The translations under genes were made by a program, and so were the position numbers. This document shows, piece by piece, positions 1 to 5,616 of a stretch of DNA of 13,159 bases. The notes under the pieces are model-generated. The model saw only the letters and a program-made list of their open reading frames with translations. It was not told the origin of the DNA and made no database searches. The stretch covers positions 1 through 13,159 of the forward strand of contig CALLDR010000044.1 of the NCBI GenBank assembly GCA_937997955.1. The letters are read 5' to 3'. How positions within the stretch are numbered: the stretch's first letter is position 1; each line of letters begins with the position of its first letter. Origin of the DNA: an uncultured Emergencia sp. GTDB taxonomy: Bacteria > Bacillota > Clostridia > Peptostreptococcales > Anaerovoracaceae.

Positions 1-591
1 GGTATGAATGCGGCCTTGCGTCTCCGTTTCCGGCACTCTCTGCACCCGATGCACGCCGCTCTCATATTTAAGGCGGGAATAAGCGCCCTTGCCTTTGATC
101 AGCACGACGGCCTCTTTGATGCCTCCGATACCGGTATCGTTGATATCCATCAGCTCCGTCTTCCATCTATGGCGCTCCGCGTAGCGCATATACATTCTCA
201 GCAGATCCTGTCCGAACAGGGCGGCTTCATCGCCGCCGGTTCCGGCGCGGACTTCCAGAATGACGTTTTTCTCATCGTTAGGGTCCTTCGGCAGCAGCAG
301 CACCTTCAGCTCCGCTTCCAAAGTCGTGATCTCATCTTCCAGCTCTCCGATCTCCATCTTTGCCAGATCGCGCATTTCCTCGTCGGATTCGTTTTCGACA
401 ATGTCTTTCGCGTCGGCCAGACCAGTCTTCGCCTTTTTGTACTCTTCGTATTTCTTGACGATAGGCTCCATCTCGCCCATCTCTTTGATATATTTCTGCC
501 ATACCGGCTGGTCCGCGATAACCTCTGGATCAGATACTTTCAGGGACATTTCCTGATACTTCTCCACAATGAAATCTAACTTATCAAACAT
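1..591 (-). CDS. prfA: Peptide chain release factor 1 (RF1), N-terminal 197 residues; C-terminus lies outside the window
   Basis: RF1 recognises UAA and UAG stop codons in the ribosomal A site and triggers peptide release. Reading the minus strand from the ATG at 591 gives an uninterrupted frame to the window edge. It opens MFDKLDFIVEKYQEM and contains VRAGTGGDEAALF at about residues 114-126 and HRVQRVPETETQGRIHT at 181-197. Both are highly conserved in class I release factors. The PxT tripeptide that marks RF1 (RF2 has SPF) is PET at 187-189. The GGQ loop lies beyond the edge and cannot be checked. The start is fixed by a Shine-Dalgarno GAGGAG six bases upstream. The gene has its own promoter at 660-689. 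The RF1 methyltransferase gene prmC lies 3 kb upstream on the same strand, but two accessory genes and rpmE intervene. Confidence 0.96.
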   Translation of the reverse strand, partial: MFDKLDFIVEKYQEMSLKVSDPEVIADQPVWQKYIKEMGEMEPIVKKYEEYKKAKTGLADAKDIVENESDEEMRDLAKMEIGELEDEITTLEAELKVLLLPKDPNDEKNVILEVRAGTGGDEAALFGQDLLRMYMRYAERHRWKTELMDINDTGIGGIKEAVVLIKGKGAYSRLKYESGVHRVQRVPETETQGRIHT

Positions 592-592
592 T

Positions 593-614
593 TATATCTC
601 CTCTATATCTCCTC
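593..614 (-). promoter_or_regulatory. Tandemly duplicated Shine-Dalgarno sequence of prfA
   Basis: Two perfect 11-bp copies (plus strand TATATCTCCTC) lie head to tail directly upstream of the prfA ATG. On the mRNA each supplies GAGGAG, giving two ribosome binding sites 11 nt apart. The proximal copy has ideal spacing; the distal one is too far away for normal initiation. Confidence 0.75.
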
Positions 615-658
615 AAATTAAAAATTTCTTTAAAAATCTACGCTTCTATCTAATTTTA

Positions 659-678
659 CAGTATATCATGATATACTG
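659..678. promoter_or_regulatory. 20-bp perfect palindrome overlapping the prfA -10 and spacer; candidate operator
   Basis: CAGTATATCATGATATACTG reads identically on both strands. It covers the -10 hexamer and most of the spacer of the prfA promoter, where a dimeric repressor would block polymerase. No regulator can be assigned from this window. Confidence 0.5.
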
Positions 679-689
679 CCACTTGTCAA
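660..689 (-). promoter_or_regulatory. Sigma-A-type promoter of prfA
   Basis: On the minus strand, -35 TTGACA (684-689) and -10 TATACT (660-665) are separated by 18 bp. Transcription would start near 653, giving a leader of about 60 nt to prfA. The upstream gene rpmE ends in its own terminator, so prfA needs this promoter. Confidence 0.75.
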
Positions 690-920
690 ATGTTTCAAAT
701 GTTGATTTTTCAACTTCTGCGCCGCCTGTGACGTCTCGCCTGCAGGTTCCCTGATCTGCCGCCGCAAGGCCTTTGGGCGCCGGGGCAGGCGGTCCGGCTC
801 GCTTCAGATACAGCTGCCTCTGCCAGCTCGCGAAAGAAGCAGGGAGAATACACGCTGGACGACTACTATGCCCTGCCGGACGAACGGCGGGCAGAGCTGA
901 TCGACGGCGTCATCTACGAT

Positions 921-1430
921 ATGACTGCGCCGACCAGGCTGCACCAGTTTCTCACTGGCGAAATATTCTCCGCTCTTAGAGCATATATCCGCAGTAACGG
1001 TGGAAAATGCGTGCCGTTTATGGCTCCATCGGATGTCAAGCTGGATCAGAATGGCAAGACCGTGGTTCAGCCAGACGTTTATGTGCTCTGTCATCCCGAG
1101 CACAATGAGGGGAGCCCGCAACAGCGTCCAAAGGGTATACCTGACTTCATCGCCGAAATTCTTTCCTCTTCCACCAAAAGGAAGGATTCTCTGATTAAGC
1201 TGAAGAAATACGCCGATGCCGGCGTCAGGGAATACTGGCTGGTGGATCCGGACAAAAAGCGTGTCGTCGTCTATCTATTCGAAGAAAACGACATCTGCCC
1301 GGCCAGCTCCAGCTTCACAAACAAGATTCCCGTCGCCATCTTTGACGGCAAATGCCAGATCGACTTTGCAGAAATATCGGAATATATCTCCGTCATATCC
1401 GAAAATATGGACGGGCTTTTCGATGATTAA
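921..1430 (+). CDS. Uma2-family (PD-(D/E)XK nuclease-like) protein; true 5' end unresolved, possibly a decayed gene
   Basis: The product matches the Uma2/DUF820 family, predicted PD-(D/E)XK-fold endonucleases common in accessory DNA. Counting from the ATG at 921, visible motifs are VVQPDV (48-53), the acidic motif DFIAEILS (75-82) and the lysine-rich KLKKYADAGVREYWLVDP (93-110). Family similarity clearly starts earlier: in the same frame, 846-920 encodes EYTLDDYYALPDERRAELID and on to the usual first helix. The frame is open back to 732 but holds no ATG, GTG or TTG before 921, and I see no ribosome binding site. Starting at 921 would delete the conserved ELIDG helix. Either initiation is non-standard or the 5' end has been lost or frameshifted. 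Residues around 57-66 (CHPEHNEGSP) look like a translated dispersed repeat. A strong terminator follows the stop. Confidence 0.72.
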   Translation: MTAPTRLHQFLTGEIFSALRAYIRSNGGKCVPFMAPSDVKLDQNGKTVVQPDVYVLCHPEHNEGSPQQRPKGIPDFIAEILSSSTKRKDSLIKLKKYADAGVREYWLVDPDKKRVVVYLFEENDICPASSSFTNKIPVAIFDGKCQIDFAEISEYISVISENMDGLFDD

Positions 1431-1434
1431 TAAT

Positions 1435-1463
1435 CCCCCGGCATAGCCGGGGGGGTTCTTTTT
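1435..1463 (+). terminator. Rho-independent terminator of the Uma2-family gene
   Basis: CCCCCGGC, loop ATA, GCCGGGGG, then TTCTTTTT. It begins four bases after the stop codon. Confidence 0.88.
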
Positions 1464-1464
1464 A

Positions 1465-1494
1465 CAAGAAAAAAACCGGGAAATCAATTCCCGG
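1465..1494 (-). terminator. Rho-independent terminator of rpmE
   Basis: On the minus strand CCGGGAA, five-base loop, TTCCCGG, then a run of seven T. It sits 22 bp after the rpmE stop and abuts the opposing Uma2 terminator, so the convergent pair is insulated from both sides. Confidence 0.85.
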
Positions 1495-1516
1495 CCTTGT
1501 AGTCTTCTGATTATGA

Positions 1517-1714
1517 TTACAGGTTGTACTTGTTTTTGAACTTTTCAACACGTCCACCACGGTTGATGAACTTCTGCTGTCCTGTAAAGAACGGATGACA
1601 TGCTGAGCAAACGTCAAGTCTCATTTCCTCTTTTGTTGATCTGGTAACAAAAGTGTTTCCACATGCGCAAGTTACTTTACATTCCTTATAATCAGGATGG
1701 ATTCCTTCCTTCAT
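1517..1714 (-). CDS. rpmE: 50S ribosomal protein L31, zinc-binding (C+) form
   Basis: This 65-residue protein has the L31 signature: MKEGIHPDY at the N-terminus, CACGNTF around 16-22 and VCSACHPFFTG at 35-45. Cys16, Cys18, Cys36 and Cys39 supply the zinc ligands of the C+ type, distinguishing it from the cysteine-free RpmE2/L31B paralogue used in zinc starvation. Length is normal for the family. The ATG at 1714 follows GAGG eight bases upstream. It is monocistronic: an extended -10 promoter lies about 70 bp upstream and a terminator directly after the stop. In many Firmicutes rpmE sits next to rho and prmC; here a DUF4143 ATPase gene separates it from prmC. Confidence 0.97.
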   Translation of the reverse strand: MKEGIHPDYKECKVTCACGNTFVTRSTKEEMRLDVCSACHPFFTGQQKFINRGGRVEKFKNKYNL

Positions 1715-1783
1715 GCTTTTACCTCTTTCCTGCTCAGGCGATGCCCGTGCATAATTTTTTGCTGCAGCTAATACAGCCCTTAT

Positions 1784-1812
1784 ACTATATCATACCCCGC
1801 CGCAAGAAACAA
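1784..1812 (-). promoter_or_regulatory. Extended -10 promoter of rpmE
   Basis: Minus strand: -35 TTGTTT (1807-1812), 17-bp spacer, TGA followed by -10 TATAGT (1784-1789). Confidence 0.7.
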
Positions 1813-1829
1813 GTGTTTTTTGCAGATTT

Positions 1830-1985
1830 TTATTGTTTGTTTTTTCCCTTTTCTCTGTACCAGGCGTATAAAAGATCCGAATACCGCCCGATCTCCTGAT
1901 CCAGATTTTCCTCAATCTCCGCCGCCCATTCGCTGAGCTGCATGTAATCCGCTTTTTCTTCCAACCAGGGGTGAAGGCAGGCCCA
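1830..1985 (-). pseudogene. Open fragment of 51 codons; probable C-terminal remnant of an unidentified gene
   Basis: In this minus-strand frame the sequence is open from just after an in-frame TGA (1986-1988) to a TAA (1830-1832). It encodes WACLHPWLEEKADY followed by MQLSEWAAEIEENLDQEI and a tail ending in YREKGKNKQ. The composition is that of a real soluble helical protein, unlike the other two frames. The only ATG (1943) would give 37 residues and has no well-spaced Shine-Dalgarno. The fragment starts 15 bp after the stop of the DUF4143 ATPase gene, as expected if that gene arrived by replacing or interrupting an older one. I do not recognise the family. It could instead be a small intact gene starting at 1943. 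Confidence 0.4.
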
Positions 1986-2000
1986 TCAAACCCCTGTAGT

Positions 2001-3293
2001 TTATAGCATGAACGCTCCATAGAGCGGTACCGATTTAATATTATTTTCAAATCCGAAATTTTTTCTGGAGATTCTCACGGCATAGGCAGGCTGGTATTTT
2101 CCCATAAATACACTGAGACTGCGTGCTCTGACATTCTCTCCCGATTTTACTTCCAACGGAATAACACCTGCGTTTCCTTCGAGTAGGAAATCCACCTCCG
2201 CCGTATAGTCTGACTCCCAGTAATACAAACTGTGGTTGGATGCTATTAACTGTGCCGCCACATAGTTTTCCGTCATCGCTCCCAGATAATTGGAGGAAAT
2301 GCTGTCACGAGAAGCCAATTTCTGCAAGTCCATGTGCAGTCTTGCGGACAAAAGCCCCGCGTCGCTCATATACAGCTTGAAACAACCCGCTTCCCGATTA
2401 ATATCTAATGGCAGAACCGGCTGCGTACATCTGTAACACCTCAGTGCCAGTCCGCTCATCGCAAGCCATTCTATAGAATCCCCATGGGTAGAGGCTCGCG
2501 CGCCTGATTTTATATGCTTCAGCATGAATTTCTGATTGTTCTTCGCCAACTGCATCGGAATGCTTTCAAAGGTTTCCATATTTTTTACGCTTTGACTGTT
2601 ACTGCAATACTTTGCCATATCTGAAATATACGCGCTCAAAATCATATTCTGCAAAACCTGTGGTTCAATGCTCCCGGGGGTACGATATGCAGCTACAACC
2701 GCAGGCATCCCTCCGATGATCAGATACTGATCGTAGAGCCGAAGCGCCTTTTCATGCAAGGGTTCTGCCATTGCCGTGTCATGTAAAAAGCAGTCCCTTA
2801 TCTCATCTGCGAGAAGCTGCTCTCCCAACGCCCATAGAAACTCTTCAAAGTCCATAGGGTACATCGTTTTCATGTATACCTTCCCTACAGGAAAGGCATA
2901 TTGATTACGATTTATCGCGACACCAAGCAGGCTTCCCGCTGCCGCAACATGGTATTCCGGCGCGTCTTCACAAAAATATTTCAAGCAGCTTAAAGCACGC
3001 TCACACTGCTGTATCTCATCGAAGATGATCAAAGTCTCCTCAGGGATGATTCTCGTGTGATAATATGCTTCCAGCACTCGGACGATCCGCTCTGGAGAAA
3101 TACTCCCTTCAAAATATGGAATCAGATCTGAATCAACGTCAAAATTTGCATAGACATAGTTCTTGTAGCATGACGCTGCGAACTCTTTCAACAAATAAGT
3201 CTTGCCTACCTGTCTTGCGCCGTAAAGCAAAAGCGGCATTCTCCCCGGTTGTCGCTTCCAAGCCAAAAATTCCTCCATCAGTTTTCTCTTCAT
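2001..3293 (-). CDS. AAA+ ATP-binding protein with DUF4143 nuclease-like C-terminal domain
   Basis: A 430-residue member of the AAA_14/DUF4143 family, common as single accessory genes in gut Firmicutes; cellular role unknown. Walker A is GARQVGKT (25-32), Walker B LIIFDEIQ (88-95) and a sensor-like AAAGSLLG lies at 117-124. GGMP (194-197) is typical of the family middle region. The C-terminal part has EVDF (366-369) and LEVKSG (380-385), the spacing of a PD-(D/E)XK-like fold. The frame is open further upstream to 3629, but I choose the ATG at 3293: AAGGA lies just upstream, a near-perfect promoter sits 37-65 bp upstream, and the family starts at this point. The longer frame would run through a terminator. 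It has its own promoter, sits between prmC and rpmE, and is more AT-rich than its neighbours, suggesting insertion. Confidence 0.9.
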   Translation of the reverse strand: MKRKLMEEFLAWKRQPGRMPLLLYGARQVGKTYLLKEFAASCYKNYVYANFDVDSDLIPYFEGSISPERIVRVLEAYYHTRIIPEETLIIFDEIQQCERALSCLKYFCEDAPEYHVAAAGSLLGVAINRNQYAFPVGKVYMKTMYPMDFEEFLWALGEQLLADEIRDCFLHDTAMAEPLHEKALRLYDQYLIIGGMPAVVAAYRTPGSIEPQVLQNMILSAYISDMAKYCSNSQSVKNMETFESIPMQLAKNNQKFMLKHIKSGARASTHGDSIEWLAMSGLALRCYRCTQPVLPLDINREAGCFKLYMSDAGLLSARLHMDLQKLASRDSISSNYLGAMTENYVAAQLIASNHSLYYWESDYTAEVDFLLEGNAGVIPLEVKSGENVRARSLSVFMGKYQPAYAVRISRKNFGFENNIKSVPLYGAFML

Positions 3294-3329
3294 AAAGCCG
3301 TCCTTTTCAATCTCCTTTGTATCAACTTC

Positions 3330-3358
3330 AATATAGCACATAATCCAGCTTAAGTCAA
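3330..3358 (-). promoter_or_regulatory. Sigma-A promoter of the DUF4143 ATPase gene
   Basis: Minus strand: -35 TTGACT (3353-3358), 17-bp spacer, -10 TATATT (3330-3335), near consensus at both hexamers. It gives a leader of about 30 nt containing AAAGGAG and AAGGA before the ATG at 3293. This rules out the longer upstream reading frame as the start. Confidence 0.82.
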
Positions 3359-3524
3359 GAAAAGTGTATTTTTTAGCACAAATATCAAAGATATTTATGC
3401 TGATATTCTCACTTTTTCGCACTTTGTCGGTTATGCAGCCGCCTATCGTGCGGCAATACAATCCTGCGTCCGTGCATCCCAGGACAATGTACGGCGAAGG
3501 CCCGCGCGGAGCCTGCCCCAATTC

Positions 3525-3556
3525 AAAAACCCCGGCAATCATACCTGCCAGGGTTT
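3525..3556 (-). terminator. Terminator of the rho-DUF1385-prmC operon
   Basis: Minus strand AAACCC, one mismatch, TGGCA-type stem, eight-base loop, then GGGGTTTTT: 10 pairs with one mismatch and a T tract at 3529-3525. It lies about 100 bp after the prmC stop. The rest of 3360-3657 holds no gene that I can support; the base composition changes from AT-rich to GC-rich near 3430. Confidence 0.7.
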
Positions 3557-3657
3557 CTTTCTGCGTATCCATGACTGCCGCGTCTTTTTTGCCGATTGGC
3601 CTGGCGCGGCAGATCTGTTTTCTTATCACATATTTGCTTTTATATTATTGAAAACTT

Positions 3658-4569
3658 CTATTTCTTCCCGGCCAGCACGGCGCAGATGATGCGGTCCCGT
3701 CCGGCCAGATCCTGCAGACCTGTCACATGCTCAAACCGTCCTGTCTCCTCGATCAAAGCCGTGACGGACTCTTTTTGATCGTGGCCGATCTCAAACATGA
3801 GCACGCCCTCTTTCTTCAGGCAGTCAGCGGCGTCCTCCAGAATCCCTTTGTAAAAGTCAAGGCCGCCCGCGCCGCCGTCCAAGGCCAGCATGGGCTCGTG
3901 ATCGCGAACCTCCCGCTGCAGAGTGGCTATGACCCCGCTCTTTATGTACGGCGGATTGGAGATGATCATGTCGAACTTTTTAGTCCTGAACCGGCCTTTG
4001 AAAGGCTTCAGCAGGCTTCCCTCTTCAAAGTCGACTTTCCTGCCGCCGCACAGCCTGGAGGCGTTGCGCCGCGCCACAGCCAGCGCGCCTTTGCTGACGT
4101 CGGAGCAGGTCACTTTGACGCCCGGGCAGAGGGCCGCCAGCGAAAGACCGATAGCCCCGCTTCCGCAGCACAGGTCCAGCACGTCCCAGTCCCGTTTCCG
4201 CTTGATGGGCAGGTCTTCACCGCGAAGCCGGTTTTCTCTGATGACGCTCATGGCGTCCTCCACCAGAGTTTCCGTATCCTGCCGCGGGATCAGCACGTTT
4301 TCATCTACCTCAAAGTCCAGGCCCATAAAGCACTGTGTTCCGGTGATGTACTGCAGCGGCTCCCCGCCTGCCCGGCGTTCCAGCAGCTTGAAGTACTCGT
4401 CGCAAAGGCTGTCCGGCAGAACCTTTTGATATTCCAAAATCAGCTGGGCATTGGTAATTCCCATCAGAAAACAATACAGCTCTTTGCTGTCGATGGCCGC
4501 GTCATCAACGCCGCTGTCCGACAGCTGGCGCAGCCCGATATTCAATATTTCTTTTACAGGAAGACTCAT
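3658..4569 (-). CDS. prmC: Release factor glutamine methyltransferase PrmC (HemK family)
   Basis: PrmC transfers a methyl group from S-adenosylmethionine to the glutamine of the GGQ loop of release factors RF1 and RF2, raising termination efficiency. The 303-residue product has an N-terminal helical substrate-binding domain with PLQYITG (71-77) and the conserved LIPRQDTE (93-100; usually PRPDTE). The SAM-binding motif is DLCCGSGAIG (132-141), the catalytic NPPY is at 205-208, and the C-terminal LQDLAGRDRII (285-295) is characteristic. Its ATG is three bases after the DUF1385 stop, with GGAG overlapping the end of that gene, so translation is probably coupled. Its substrate gene prfA is on the same strand further left but not in this transcript. 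Confidence 0.96.
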   Translation of the reverse strand: MSLPVKEILNIGLRQLSDSGVDDAAIDSKELYCFLMGITNAQLILEYQKVLPDSLCDEYFKLLERRAGGEPLQYITGTQCFMGLDFEVDENVLIPRQDTETLVEDAMSVIRENRLRGEDLPIKRKRDWDVLDLCCGSGAIGLSLAALCPGVKVTCSDVSKGALAVARRNASRLCGGRKVDFEEGSLLKPFKGRFRTKKFDMIISNPPYIKSGVIATLQREVRDHEPMLALDGGAGGLDFYKGILEDAADCLKKEGVLMFEIGHDQKESVTALIEETGRFEHVTGLQDLAGRDRIICAVLAGKK

Positions 4570-4572
4570 CCC

Positions 4573-5610
4573 TTACTCCACCGCCATTTCTTTTTTCGTC
4601 TTTCTCTCATAGCTCTTTTCCTCGATCAAATGCCCGTCTAAATCGCAGATGCCCTCAAAATACGGCGTATCGTCCGGCACCATGACAGCTTTCATGGCGC
4701 AGATGGCCACCTCCAGCTGCTCGTCCGACGGCTCGTTGGTCGTCAGCTTCTGAAGATACAGTCCCGGCATGCTCAAGATCCGCACCAGCCAGTTGTCGCT
4801 TCTGCCGGCCCACTTCAGAAGCTCATAGGAGAGCCCCGCCACTACCGGCACCAGCAGGAGCCGTGAAACGATGCGAAGAGCCAGGTTCGGCCATCCCAGG
4901 AACAAATGCAGCACAAAGCTGATGACCATGACGAACAGCAGAAAGCTGGTCCCGCAGCGCGGATGGAGCGTGTAGAACTGCTGGGCGTTGGCAGGGGTCA
5001 GTTCCAGATTGTTTTCAAAACAATGGATGGTCTTATGCTCCGCCCCGTGGTATTGAAAGACGGTCTTGATATCCTTCATCTGACTGATGATGGCGATATA
5101 GGCAACAAAGATGACGATGCGCATGACGCCTTCCACCAGATTGAACACGAAGTCGCTGTCGATAACCGGTTTCAGCCAGTTGGCCACCACGGTAGGCAGC
5201 AGAATGAACATGGCGATGGTCAGCGCCAGCGCCAGGATCACCGACAGGTAGATCATCAGGTTCCACGCGCCCTTTTCGCCGAAGGTCTTCTTCAGCCAGG
5301 CGTCGACCTTGTCCTCCTGAAGTTCCTCTTCCTCCGGCCAGTTTGCCTCCAGCACGTCAGCCGAATACATCAAAATGCCTGTGCCCTGCACCAGTGAAAC
5401 GACAAAGGATACGACGCCGCGCAGGATAGGTATCTTAGTCCACTTCGGAAGCTCTTTGTTGGGCTGAGTCTTCATGTGTATCCGCCCGTCAGGCAGTCTG
5501 ACCGCTACGGCGGTCCGCTTCAGGCCTCGCATCATGATACCTTCCATGACGGCCTGGCCGCCTACGGGCGTAGGGCACGCGTCTTTCAGAAAAATCTTGC
5601 TTAAATCCAT
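4573..5610 (-). CDS. DUF1385 integral membrane protein (YqhQ family)
   Basis: This 345-residue protein belongs to DUF1385 (Bacillus subtilis YqhQ), whose biochemical role I cannot state. Family hallmarks are GGQAVMEGIMMRG (17-29), HGAEHK (188-193), LHPRCGTSFL (215-224) and LQKLTTNEPSDEQLEVA (286-302). Hydrophobic segments at about 60-82, 117-145, 157-178, 221-240 and 243-265 predict four or five membrane spans. The conserved His, Glu and Cys residues in HGAEHK and HPRCG could form a metal or catalytic site; that is inference. It starts six bases after the rho stop, with AGAGG inside the end of rho, and ends three bases before prmC, so all three are probably translated from one mRNA. This gene is commonly found beside prmC and rpmE in Clostridia. 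Confidence 0.93.
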   Translation of the reverse strand: MDLSKIFLKDACPTPVGGQAVMEGIMMRGLKRTAVAVRLPDGRIHMKTQPNKELPKWTKIPILRGVVSFVVSLVQGTGILMYSADVLEANWPEEEELQEDKVDAWLKKTFGEKGAWNLMIYLSVILALALTIAMFILLPTVVANWLKPVIDSDFVFNLVEGVMRIVIFVAYIAIISQMKDIKTVFQYHGAEHKTIHCFENNLELTPANAQQFYTLHPRCGTSFLLFVMVISFVLHLFLGWPNLALRIVSRLLLVPVVAGLSYELLKWAGRSDNWLVRILSMPGLYLQKLTTNEPSDEQLEVAICAMKAVMVPDDTPYFEGICDLDGHLIEEKSYERKTKKEMAVE

Positions 5611-5616
5611 AGTTCA

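Noticed and set aside
773..979. TTG-initiated 68-codon frame as the start of the Uma2-family gene via a frameshift near 836
   Set aside because: No ribosome binding site at the TTG and no evidence for programmed frameshifting; kept only as a possibility in the Uma2 entry.
3294..3629. N-terminal extension of the DUF4143 ATPase starting at 3629
   Set aside because: It would run through a terminator hairpin and through the ATPase gene's own near-consensus promoter; the family begins at the ATG at 3293.
3727..4641. 304-codon plus-strand open frame opposite prmC
   Set aside because: Antisense shadow; the minus strand encodes an unambiguous PrmC with all motifs.
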